DNA from: Plasmopara viticola
Taxonomy: Eukaryota; Oomycota; Peronosporomycetes; Peronosporales; Peronosporaceae
Reading direction: 5' to 3'
DNA: 64,000 nucleotides
NCBI GenBank assembly: GCA_001695595.3
Contig: MBPM02000002.1
Coordinates: 2,331,608 to 2,395,607 of the forward strand
Below are positions 24,001 through 33,945 of the stretch, in pieces. The notes under the pieces are model-generated. The model was given only the letters and a program-made list of their open reading frames with translations. It had not been told where the DNA came from and made no database searches. Positions within the stretch are counted from its first letter, which is position 1, and each line of letters begins with the position of its first letter. The translations under genes were made by a program, and so were the position numbers.

Positions 24001-25950
24001 TGTCTTGACATGATTGGACGATCAGCTAGAATAACTAATAGAGGCAAATTTGAAAGAAAGAATATAAACGAATCATATAGTTAAGTCAACATTGAGCTTT
24101 GCAAATTAATCGGTTGACACAAAAGGTTTAGTCTATATGAAGAAAGTGACTTTGATCTTACGGTCACGGACATGCACGATCGATCGTACGACAATGACCT
24201 TTTGAAAGCTATGACGACGCATCCAACAATATTGTGTGATTACTCTTCAAGCGTGCTTCAATTATTTGGATTATGATCCTTTAAAAATAATTTCAAGAAC
24301 TGTCATTTGAAAACGGTAACTTGCTCTACTAGTAAGGCTTCCTGATAGACATAGGGCGACTGATAAGCGCTTTTGTTACAGTCACTGCTATGGTGATCGT
24401 AAGACTAAGATGCAGCATACATATCAGGATTTGTGCTCTGTGTCTACGGTACGCCTCTCATCCGCAAGCCGGTGACTTCCGAGCAAAAAGTTTTTTTTTC
24501 TGAACTAAGTAAAATCAAGATCGGGTCTAATTTTAAACAGTAAGGTATGAAGTCTGCTCTCTCACGCAATCTTTCATTCGAAGGGGGGAAAGGTGAGACG
24601 AAAGGAGGCTTGTCAGTCCAGCGCAGTACTGCTGCCGTCAATTCAGCCGTACCACGCAAATAAAAAGGTACGGAGCAAATTTTTAGGTCATCTTCTGCGG
24701 CGTAGGGGGAGGCAATACTGCCGTGCGAGGATCCTATGGTCAGACAAGTCACTGCTGAAATACTTGCTTCGCCTCAACATCATGGCCTTGAAAGCCGATT
24801 TGTGCATAGCGTTTACAATGAGCGCGTAGATCTTTCAATGGTGATCAAGTGCAAAGTAACATGAGACCTGCTTTTAAGATACAACAATCAGAGCCGTAGT
24901 CGCTGCGCATCTTCCAAAAGGCAGTAGTGTTTTTGGTTCTAGTGAATTGGATATAATGGTGAGCTGCGTCGTGTTCATGCAACAGATGCATGCGGTATGA
25001 AAGCCTACGAGTACGGGATTTTTTTGCACAAATTAGCGATGTTAGAGCCTCTCATATCTTAATTGAAAAATGTGTATTGAAGTTCAGCCACAGCGCAGGA
25101 ATGGTTCGCTTTCTTTTCTAAGAGAAAAGAATCGAGGAAATGAAAAGCAAGTGATTACACCTTTCTACTTAATTGTTAATACGCTATTCTTGCCGAAATC
25201 GCAGCCGTAATGGCATATACTGATCACTATCTGAGATATCTAAAGCGCACGCAAGCTTTGCCTTATAGAGCGATGGGCTGAAAAGTTCAGAAAAATTAGA
25301 TTATGATTTGTTAAGCTTGATGTGTATAGACAGGGTCCCAAAGGCAACTTCGTCTATGTAATACGCGCTAACTCATCGCATCGCTCTGTTAACAACCGCA
25401 TTTTCAGATTGAATGTCAATGATTATTCTTTACATAAATATTCAACGCACTCGGTGGAAATGTACTTATGCTGCTGAGAATTTTCTTTGGCGATTCGCTG
25501 GTATGGACGAGAAAGATGAGATCGTAGTTGATGAAATTGTATTTTTACTAAAAAACATAATATCCCTTGCTACTATTAAAAGGAAATAGCTACGCCCCAA
25601 ATCAAACGTAAACTGGCGAAGGCTCAGAGGCTAATGCTCAAGTAGCAATTTTTTTAATCCGGATGACATTATAACATCGCTAAGATGCTTATTCCTCACC
25701 AGAAATAACTCGCGATTCTACTTCGCGTCCTGCGGAAGGGAAGGGCTTCATTAAGAGGCTAATTCGAAGCAATGCCACTTGAATGAACTCGATCCTCATG
25801 CCAAATTTCAAAAATGTAGCTGGCGAATCAATTATCGTCGAATGATTGTTAAATGTGACAAGCAAGTGTCCGATTAAGTAAATGTGGACCTTGAGCAATA
25901 AATCAACGATCAAATGCTCGCAACATTCCTGCATCGACGTCACTTGAGGT
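18059..25950. other. Long gene-poor AT-rich region
   Basis: Nearly 8 kb hold no gene I can support. Points noted: a minus-strand open stretch at about 18810-18970, preceded by an acceptor-like CCACGACAG and reading RPNYAALDELHPQILDEP to a stop, which could be a stray terminal exon. There are short tandem CCACTCACA repeats at 19049-19080 and a small hairpin (CTACATCC/GGATGTAG) near 22050. The other open frames are short and lack coding character. Confidence 0.45.
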
Positions 25951-25959
25951 ATATCGAGG

Positions 25960-26325
25960 TCAAAAATAAATACTTAAGCAAAAAGGTGACGGAATTTGCA
26001 TACCAGTCCCCTAATATAAGAAGCAAGGCGTTTCACACGGTTCAAATAACCGCAAACATCGTTCATTACTGCACGCTGAGACACTTACACGATCTCATTG
26101 AACCATTGAACGTGTATTCTCGTCCACTTCGTGTCAAAGACTGTGAAGCCACGTTCGCGAGAATGTTTGGGCACTTAGCCTTCACTGCATCCTGCATAGC
26201 ATTGACATCTTTAATAATCACGAATATAGCATCTGCTGGTGTCACCGCGTTTCCATTTTTCCCCTCGAGCAATATTTCCGCGGCATCTTCTGTTAATTTG
26301 AAATTGATCTTTACGAAATAAGTTC
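25960..26325 (-). mobile_element. hAT-like transposase remnant (DUF659-like)
   Basis: The minus strand reads an open stretch from about 26318 through ADAIFVIIKDVNAMQDAV and KAKCPNILANVASQSL. The order 'V.I..D...M..A...L...P.I...GC..H.LN' is typical of the DUF659 region in oomycete and plant hAT transposases, here with several substitutions. The N-terminal zinc finger and C-terminal dimerisation region were not found, so this is a decayed fragment. The assignment is by pattern only. Confidence 0.45.
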
Positions 26326-26880
26326 ACAAGAAGTATGTCACATCGTCAATTTGACTTTTCTCGATGATCGCACCAAGTATGCTCTTCTATACCGTCGTGA
26401 AAAAGTTGTTTGCGATCGATTTATCTACGTGCTAACCTGATATGCAAAGCGGGTCGAACGCTATTTTGTACTAGTAACGCAATCTTACGATAGAGAGCTT
26501 CATGTAGTTTTCACCTACAATTTTCCAGTATCGCCTTGTTGGTAAGCGCCTTGCTTGCCACCATGTCAATTAACGAAATGCAACACCTCCCGACTTATCT
26601 TCATCTTCGGTCCTTCGCAAATTTTAGCAGTAGCACAAAAGAAAAAATCATCAGGATCAAAAAGGCTTAGCAAATTAAATAGCGTAGTTCTTAAAGCGCC
26701 TTCAGTGCGCGTCTTCCGCAAAAAACAAATATGATGTATGATACGAAGCTTATTATAATAATATGCGCCCCGAATATATAAAATGCTATTTTCTAACGTA
26801 GACCACTGACAAGATCTGTGTGGTAGACCTTACATTGTGTGTGTATTTTTCTGCGTGTCTACATCATGGGCCCCAAAGCT
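26326..26880. other. Spacer downstream of UFD2
   Basis: AT-rich and without a convincing coding stretch. It must include the UFD2 3' untranslated region just left of 26881. Confidence 0.4.
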
Positions 26881-29800
26881 TCACATGGCTGCGTGCTTCA
26901 TTTGCTTTTCTTGGATCCACTGTTCAATCTTCATCTTTAGATCCGTATTTGGTTGCAGTTGATCCATTGTCAAAGGAACACGAGTGAACGGGTCGCTTTG
27001 ATCATTCATCAAATGCTGCGTGATGCAAGAACGATCCATCGTGTATCCACTCGGTAAGATCACGGGGTCTTTCATCAGAGTGAACACTAATGGGTCTAAA
27101 AATGCTTCGGGTATATCACCAAGCACTTCTTCGAGATTGGCCGCGCCCTCTGCGGCCTTTTCCAAATTCCCAACAAACGATTCAAACTTTTGCACGTCAG
27201 TCAATTCCAACAACTGCGTGCGAGCCACAATTTGAGCGCATTTTCGGAAAACTGTACCATCATAGTACCCGTTCGTAGCCACCGCTTGCAAAAAGCTCGG
27301 ATAATGAGCAAAGTGCAGTAATGTTTCGACAATTTCCTTCAGCATGACTTTCGGGCGGAATTTGTACTGTTCAGGATTGTTCACCTTGAGTTCCACCCCA
27401 CGCGGACCTGCGAGCTTCACAATGACACTATTCAACATACTCACGAGACGGTCTTCAAGCTCTGGCATCTTGACAAAAGGTTCTTGAATCTCACTTGTCA
27501 AGTACGACATCATGTGGATCGTCTCATTGGCCAATTGCAGACTCGACGTGACGGTGCGCTCCTTGTCGGATAGCAAGCTTTGTTTTTGTTCCCGCACACT
27601 TTCATCGAGCGCCATCCATTGCGTAACATTCTGCATTTCTTCTTGCAACAACTTAATTTCCGGTAGTGCAATCAGTGCGTCAGTAACCAGACTGTTAATG
27701 TGGTTCATTAATCCGTGCGCAAATTTTACAAAACTTTCACAATCTTCAGAAATGCGGAGAAATGCTGACTTGTGTCCATCAAGTTTCCACAAATACTTCA
27801 GAAGACAGGCAATATTGTAGCGGTGTTCAAGTTTTTCATAAAATCCCGTCTGTTCGACATCTCCGTATAGACCCAACAGACAAGGCGCGAGATGGCGCTG
27901 TGCTAAAGAACTTGTTCTTAAAAGTTCTATGCCAAATGCAGTTCCGGCAGTCTCACGCTCGTCAGACTCGTCAGATGGTAAGAAAATGTGAAAAAGGACT
28001 TCGCTCATCTTGGCTCGCAAGTGAGGACTGTGCACGAAACTCGGGCTCGACAGAAAGATCAAAATCATTTTTAATAACTCCTTCAACTCGAACAAATTAA
28101 GCGCCTTTGGCTGCAATCGCGCAACGAATTTTAATACAGAGCACAAGTCATCCACTAAATGTTCCGGAACGTACTTAAGGACGCCGTTGGTCTCAACGTC
28201 AGGAGCTGGTAGCGGAAGTGAGAGAGTACTTGAGTCAAACACATCGAATCCAGTACAAATGGAGCTGACGATTGCACTCGTTAGCAGCGAGAATCGAATC
28301 ATTTCGTGCAAAAAGTCGGGGTGCAATAACTCGGCATCCATGATCATTTTCACAGCAGCCATTTGATCAAAGTGGGCTTTCAAACGAGGATCTGCATTTG
28401 GTGCATCCATTCGACTCTGAAAGTATGACAGCTGACGCAGTAGACGCATGTATTGACCCATCATTCCCACAGGACCAAGGTGCACTGCTCGAGCCGTGAT
28501 AAAGTAACACCGCGTGATAAAGTTAAAGTCCGAAGTGTTCATTACCTGTCGATCGTCCTGCTGCGACGTCGCATTATCCGTACCAGAGCCAAGTAACCTC
28601 GTCTCGTCGAATGGAAACAGCGGATTTTGTGTCGCTAAATACTCGGTCTTGATCAGCTTAGCTTTGTTCGAATTTGGAGTTAAGAATGGACCACATAATT
28701 TCAACAGCACCATCGTCAAATTTACAAACATACCATTTGTTGACGTGATATTAACATCTGGATTTTCTTTCGCACGCTCTGCATTCACAAACATGGCCTG
28801 CTCCATCCAAGCTAGCACTTGTTCACGAGCAAAGCCACCCGCTTTCAGCAGTAAGGTCACAATGTCGGATACTGTGGCTTGCACACTGTCCAGCTTGTTC
28901 CGAATGGTTAAAATGGAATTATCCACATCGTTTTTGGTACGCTTCGTAATGTTTGTAAACATCTGAGTGATTGCTGGGTCCTGGTTGCAACTAAAACGCA
29001 GTAACAAACCCAATGCAGTGGCATCTTGAAGCCGACGGCCTGTCATTGGTGGCCCTGGCGTCAATAAAAAGCCTGGAATCCGGCTAAACACCGTCGCTAA
29101 TGCTTTGTTTCGACTCAATACGGTCACAATGAACATGTTTTCGTAAAAATTCGACATCAACGACGGCGGATTGATTAAAAATAACTCAGCCAATAACTTT
29201 TGAAAAATTGGTGCAAATATCCTCTGAGTTGCATCATTTTCTTCTAGCACTCCGACAACTCCATCCACGAATTCACAAGTTTGTGGATTGGCTTGTGATC
29301 GTACAATTTTTTCCAATGCATCAATATTAATTGTTCCTGCTTCAAAAGGAAAGATGTCTGGGTCAGTCAACGCAGTAGCACTGTAGTTAATACACATGTC
29401 GTGAATACTGTCAAGACATTCATGAGCTTCTTGTTTTTTGTCGGCTGGAAGACGCAGAATTGACGAATCCAGCTTTTGTTTTTCGTCTCGACAACGATAA
29501 AATACTTGTTCTAGATATTCCAGAGCAGCTAAAGGATGATAAGTCCCTCCTGGGAGATCGGATGGGCTCATAATGACTCGGGCGTAGAGCACTTCACTGA
29601 CATTAGCAGCTGATAGCTGCTTGTCATTAAACTGTACCAAGAGCAGCATGTTCTCGCTGCCATTGGCTGGTGACAGCGTCACGCGAAGCACGCGCTGTAG
29701 CATATCGTTCATGTAAACTTCAGGTATTAGTGCGGGTTTTTTAGGTTTTGGAGGATCTGTTTGCACTGTTTCAGGCTTAATAATGGTCTCCACGATCTGC

Positions 29801-30066
29801 TTTTTCTTGTGTGAGGACGATAATGTGTCGGGATTGGTCATTACAACGTCCCCGTCCGCACTCTGATTAGCTGAAAGAATCTTCTGCGTCGCGTCCTGCT
29901 GCTCTTGTAGCTTCTGCAGCCGCTTGCGCCGGATCTCGTCATTGGAAGGAGGAGCTGCTCCACTTGAGAGAGTGGTTCCACCCGTCTGGAAGCCCTCTGT
30001 CTTGCTCTCCTCATCGTTCTCGTTCTTGCCCTGCAGCCACGCGCTCACCCACCCCGACATGATCAC
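26881..30066 (-). CDS. UFD2: UFD2/UBE4-type U-box ubiquitin ligase (E4)
   Basis: A single frame of 1061 residues starts at ATG 30066 (a second ATG lies at 30060). The C-terminus is a U-box (residues ~985-1057) with IPEAFLDPLVFTLMKDPVILPSG, RSCITQHL and DPFTRVPLT. Upstream lies the large Ufd2 core, including SLQLANETIHMMSYLTSEI, PELEDRLVSMLN and YKFRPKVMLKEIVETLLHF. The N-terminal ~110 residues are hydrophilic, with a basic EIRRKRLQKLQEQQ helix. The length matches the family (about 960-1300). UFD2 extends ubiquitin chains on substrates that already carry ubiquitin and works with CDC48/p97. It is divergent from TsaE across a 73-bp spacer. No intron was needed over 3.2 kb. Confidence 0.95.
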   Translation of the reverse strand: MIMSGWVSAWLQGKNENDEESKTEGFQTGGTTLSSGAAPPSNDEIRRKRLQKLQEQQDATQKILSANQSADGDVVMTNPDTLSSSHKKKQIVETIIKPETVQTDPPKPKKPALIPEVYMNDMLQRVLRVTLSPANGSENMLLLVQFNDKQLSAANVSEVLYARVIMSPSDLPGGTYHPLAALEYLEQVFYRCRDEKQKLDSSILRLPADKKQEAHECLDSIHDMCINYSATALTDPDIFPFEAGTINIDALEKIVRSQANPQTCEFVDGVVGVLEENDATQRIFAPIFQKLLAELFLINPPSLMSNFYENMFIVTVLSRNKALATVFSRIPGFLLTPGPPMTGRRLQDATALGLLLRFSCNQDPAITQMFTNITKRTKNDVDNSILTIRNKLDSVQATVSDIVTLLLKAGGFAREQVLAWMEQAMFVNAERAKENPDVNITSTNGMFVNLTMVLLKLCGPFLTPNSNKAKLIKTEYLATQNPLFPFDETRLLGSGTDNATSQQDDRQVMNTSDFNFITRCYFITARAVHLGPVGMMGQYMRLLRQLSYFQSRMDAPNADPRLKAHFDQMAAVKMIMDAELLHPDFLHEMIRFSLLTSAIVSSICTGFDVFDSSTLSLPLPAPDVETNGVLKYVPEHLVDDLCSVLKFVARLQPKALNLFELKELLKMILIFLSSPSFVHSPHLRAKMSEVLFHIFLPSDESDERETAGTAFGIELLRTSSLAQRHLAPCLLGLYGDVEQTGFYEKLEHRYNIACLLKYLWKLDGHKSAFLRISEDCESFVKFAHGLMNHINSLVTDALIALPEIKLLQEEMQNVTQWMALDESVREQKQSLLSDKERTVTSSLQLANETIHMMSYLTSEIQEPFVKMPELEDRLVSMLNSVIVKLAGPRGVELKVNNPEQYKFRPKVMLKEIVETLLHFAHYPSFLQAVATNGYYDGTVFRKCAQIVARTQLLELTDVQKFESFVGNLEKAAEGAANLEEVLGDIPEAFLDPLVFTLMKDPVILPSGYTMDRSCITQHLMNDQSDPFTRVPLTMDQLQPNTDLKMKIEQWIQEKQMKHAAM

Positions 30067-30139
30067 TCCTTGTCTGCGATTATAAAGTGCGATTGGCTAA
30101 TATCCTACTATTCTATGTGTATTCACATCACAAATCAAG
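30067..30139. promoter_or_regulatory. 73-bp divergent promoter between UFD2 and TsaE
   Basis: Only 73 bp separate the two start codons, so the 5' leaders and core promoters must be very short or overlap the coding regions. An ATTGG (inverted CCAAT) lies at 30092-30096 next to TATAAAG at 30081-30087. Either could serve one or both directions. Function is inferred from position. Confidence 0.55.
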
Positions 30140-30724
30140 ATGATTGCTCGCTACTCATCACTACTACGTCGTTGCTGTGGGTCGACTACCGCTATCTCCT
30201 CGCTATCTCATCCGGTCCGATCACTCTCTTCCAATCAGTATCAGTCTTGCACCCACACGACTAGATCTCAACGAGATATGGAAAAATTGGGTGAACAACT
30301 AGCTCGGGATCGACGAGCCGGCGACGTGCTCTTTTTGTACGGAGATTTGGGCTGTGGCAAAACTTGTCTGGCCCGTGGGTTTGTGCGGGCATTCACGAAG
30401 AAACCAACTTTGTCAGTGACGTCGCCTACGTATCTACTAGTGAATACGTACGATGAGGCGAAGGAGCTTCCGGTAGTCTACCACGTGGACCTTTACCGTC
30501 TGGAGACTGTAACTGAGCACGATGTAGCGGCCTTAGGGCTAGCGGAGGCTTTTGAACGAGGTGTAACGCTACTAGAGTGGCCAGAACGCCTTGAAAATCA
30601 AAGTATGCCAGTAGAGAGGTTAGACGTGAGGATCGTATACGACAAAGAGGACACTGAGATCCGGCACGTGGAGTTCCAGCCTGTTGGTGAACGGTGGCTA
30701 ACATGCTTTGCTTTGGACAATTAA
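30140..30724 (+). CDS. tsaE: TsaE-type tRNA t6A ATPase, probably organellar
   Basis: This frame of 194 residues has a complete TsaE core. It shows Walker A GDLGCGKT (residues 68-75), the SPTYLLVNTY switch-like motif (95-104), VYHVDLYRL (113-121) and LLEWPER (144-150). TsaE assists TsaB/TsaD in making threonylcarbamoyl-adenosine (t6A) in bacterial tRNA. In eukaryotes it is kept only in some lineages and acts in organelles. Residues 1-45 are rich in Arg, Ser and Leu and lack acids (RYSSLLRRCC...), which fits a mitochondrial presequence. It converges with the FSIP1-like gene, 65 bp between stop codons. Confidence 0.92.
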   Translation: MIARYSSLLRRCCGSTTAISSLSHPVRSLSSNQYQSCTHTTRSQRDMEKLGEQLARDRRAGDVLFLYGDLGCGKTCLARGFVRAFTKKPTLSVTSPTYLLVNTYDEAKELPVVYHVDLYRLETVTEHDVAALGLAEAFERGVTLLEWPERLENQSMPVERLDVRIVYDKEDTEIRHVEFQPVGERWLTCFALDN

Positions 30725-30789
30725 AGCGTCTTAATTGCATACTTTTTGACCAACAGTAGATGGTACACTTCAGTTTTATACGCCTGTAT

Positions 30790-32883
30790 TTAACCTGATG
30801 TAGCGCCTACGACGTCGTGGCTTATGGTCAGTAAAAGCTGTCGGATTTCGTCGGCGCTTGCTGTAGGTGTTGCATTATATTTATCTTTTTGTTGCGCTAA
30901 AAAACGCTTGAAATCATGACGTGATATAACGCCAGAGCGAGTCGAACACGCTGATGATGTGGCTGTGGCAAAGGATTGTTCGCTGCGGCAATCGTCCTGT
31001 TCATCCTCATCGCGATCGTCGCCCACGATAATCACGGACGGACATTCTTGAAGAAAACGAAGTTCTTGTTCAACACGACTGAGTCGCTGTCTTTGCAAAC
31101 GTTCTCTTTTCGTCTCTTGAATGACATTGCCACTAAGAGCGTCATCTACTGACGATTCGTCAATGGCATACAAAGGATAGTTGACACTTTGCGTAGAAAT
31201 GAGCTTTTCAATTGCAAGTTTTTCGTCATGGCTCATGGTGTACTCGATGCATTCTTCATGCGATCCTTCAGCTTCCTCTTTGATATTGACTTCATCATTG
31301 GGGTCATCGCGTAGACTAACGTCGTCGCAAAGCAACTTTTCCAAACGTTCTTCCTCTTCTTTTGTCATATTGCCTTTCATACCATTCGCGACAACTTGTT
31401 TATTCCGCTCAATGAAATTATTGTCCTTTTTGGGTCTATCCTCAATACCGATACTACTGCGACTACTTTGACCGCCAGTCAACGAAGTAGCAGGTTGAGC
31501 TTGCATCATAAGTGATTTGTTTAAAGTGGTAACACCTTCTTTACTTTCTTTGCATTGCACAGAAACTTGTTTACTTACTACAATGTTCGCATATAGGTTT
31601 TTGCCCAGTTTTTTCTCCAAAATCGCATCCAATTGACGTATGCGAGCCATTTTCAGTGCAATCTTGGCTGCTAGATCCTTACTGCCTTCCGCATCGTCGT
31701 CCACCTCTTCAACCAATCCCTATTGAATTAATGGGGTGAGTCAAAGTATCAATTGGTACCACATTGGGGTAAACACTTACGAAGGCTTGTTGCTTTGACA
31801 GTCCCGAATTGATGAGAACACGTGACCAACTCTGACGTGTTTGCTCCCCTTCCTTAAATGCTTTGGCTTCTTCGCTAATGTCCTTTTGAGTCATCAGTGA
31901 AACAACTTGCTGATAGTTCCGTGGAAATTGTACTAATTGCTCTCCATCTTCGTCCGTAAGTGACTTCAGAGAACCCACATACGACTCCAATTCACTTCGA
32001 ATGCGCTGACGGTTTGCTTCATCGCTCAACAAACGTCGTCTATCGATCAACACTTGTTCGTATTCTTCATCGACCTCAACATTCTCATCCACATTGACCG
32101 TTAGTTTGTCCTCACTGTTTCTGATGTCGCTGTCAACACGTGGCTGAATTACTTCAGCATTCATTTCATCATTGGAGTCAATGCGAGGCTGCACCATTAT
32201 AGTGTCTGATTCATCCGTATTTACAGCGTCAAATTTTTGTAATAATAGTTGAGGATCACACTTCTTCGGTTTGTCACCGTTAACTTGATCGTTAGTGCTC
32301 TGTGCGTTGAAGTGCAACGATTGACTATCGTGTCGATCTTTGCCACTTTCGCACTTTTCATTGACATTTATAGCATGGACAGCTTTCATGTCCGCTATTT
32401 TCGAGTCGTCTTTAACATTTGTGGATGATGAAACGTGCTCAAATCCGCAAGCTACGTCGTTACTTTCAGAGTTGATTATTCCCGTGCGCCTAACAACAAA
32501 AGCGCGCGGAGGTGAGTCGGGCAAGCGAATCAGCTTCGATGGCAACGAAGTCATCAGGTGTTCCTGAGAATTTCTTTCAAGAGTCCCATTTTGACCAGCA
32601 TTTAGCAGAAGGCGTGGAATGCGTGGCTTCTGTGCCATGACAACGTCAGCATCGAGTTAATGGGATTATATTAAGCAACTAAAGTCCGTACTGGGGTGGT
32701 GTTTGGTCGACGAGGCTGGTTACATTGAATATCATTAATTGTACCAAGTTGAAGTGAGCGTGAGACGAGCGCTGATTGACTCGGGGCTGACACAGTACCC
32801 ATTGAGGAAGGTTGCTGCATTGAAAGGATCTTTGCTGGAGTTTCAAATGGTATATGAATAACACTTGTCTCCATTTTAAGCAC
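30790..32883 (-). CDS. FSIP1-like coiled-coil protein (tentative)
   Basis: The three-exon model is complement(join(30790-31719, 31781-32629, 32692-32883)), 656 residues. Intron 2 (61 bp) has a perfect GTAAGT donor and joins SKQQAF to GLVEEVDDD. Intron 1 (62 bp, GTACGG...GGCACAG) joins PRRPNTTP to KPRIPRLLLN in phase 0. If intron 1 is wrong, translation would start at ATG 32638 (MAQKPRIP). The protein is acidic and hydrophilic. A helix in exon 3 reads LAAKIALKMARIRQLDAILEKKL, followed by GKNLYANI, which resembles the short conserved segment of fibrous-sheath-interacting protein 1 relatives in flagellated eukaryotes. An acidic coiled segment (QRLSRVEQELRFLQECP) lies near the C-terminus. The family call is weak; the gene model is stronger. 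Confidence 0.6.
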
Positions 32884-33001
32884 AGCAAGATTATATAAAA
32901 AACGGCGCTCGTATAATCCTCATAATAGCTAAATGCAGTGAAATCCTACATTGCTGATCTGAGAATAACAGTAGACTGTGTAGCGTTTGTTAAGTCCGAG
33001 A

Positions 33002-33433
33002 ATGTCACGATTTTCATGGATGGCGAGTTTGCTAATTATTGGAGCAAACATGATATTTTTTGGCTTCGCCACTGTAAGTGGGTCTTGTTTGTAGCAAATT
33101 AAAGATGATTTGATATTAATTTTGTGGAATGGAATATCAGAAAATTGGTCCGACAGAGGTGCTGGCCGGTAAAACATCATTCTTCAAAATGCCGCCAGAG
33201 ATCAGGATTTCGCGAGGTGCAACCTTTAGTGCACAAGAAACATACGAAAAGTTTGACGCAAAGTTTATTAATATATCTTTTCTTAGGGTGCCTGCAAGAG
33301 TAAGGCAGATATAAAAATATTCACACAACTTAGCATGAACACCAGGACCTAGTGAGCTGTACAAAGCGACTTATAGAATTTACAAGACTTAAAGAAAGAT
33401 GAGCAAGACGTTAGTCATGAGACCTGTGGCTAA
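33002..33433 (+). CDS. Candidate small secreted or membrane-anchored protein, three exons
   Basis: Exon 1 (33002-33073) encodes MSRFSWMASLLIIGANMI then FFGFAT, a signal-peptide-like or anchor segment. It ends at a strong GTAAGT donor. A 67-bp intron ends in AATATCAG. Exon 2 (33141-33299) continues in phase 0 as KIGPTEVLAGKTSFFKMPPE, with no stop, to another strong donor GTAAGG. A 77-bp intron leads to exon 3 (33377-33433), reading NLQDLKKDEQDVSHETCG and a stop. Without the second splice the frame ends at 33314. The full model has 95 residues. I do not recognise the family. It lacks an RxLR motif, so effector status is not claimed. The support is splice-site strength plus phase agreement, with no homology. 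Confidence 0.4.
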
Positions 33434-33945
33434 TTGACCGTTCATTGCAAAGACAGCTGGCTACTCCAGGGGTTGCTCAACGACGGCTACACTGTTCGAT
33501 TTGATTAGTAAAACAATGATTGATTCCATGCAGGCAAAACTCCATGCAGACAAAGCCATTTGTCCTCTTCGTCGAGCTAGCAAATTTCACAGCCTAGTCA
33601 ATGTTAAGCAAAGACACAATTTGGTGTGCAACATTGCATGCTTTTTGATGTCACGCGTGCTGCTGTAATCATATAATTTGGACCCTACTTATCCTCAACA
33701 TAATCCGACAGTGTTTTTGATCACAACAAAGTGTGCAGGCTTCAAAATGCATTCTCCCTATCAGTCGCTGACTCGTGTTCTTCTTGAATAGCAGCCTACG
33801 ATTGTAAATAAAATAACAACTCGATGCTTCAGTCGAATTGCACGGCAAATATAACGTCGCGAGCCTGATCCGTCATGTATAAAGATGGCAGTAGATAAAG
33901 ACTTGTGTCTTAACTTTAAGGGAACAAAATTAGTAAATGCAGTGT
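33434..33945. other. Spacer, nothing recognised
   Basis: About 500 bp without a coding stretch. The right end includes the 3' untranslated part of the next minus-strand gene. Positions 33924-33945 are also present in the duplicate at 58.6 kb. Confidence 0.4.

Noticed and set aside
28514..28966. 150-codon plus-strand frame
   Set aside because: It is the complement of UFD2, whose coding frame is certain.
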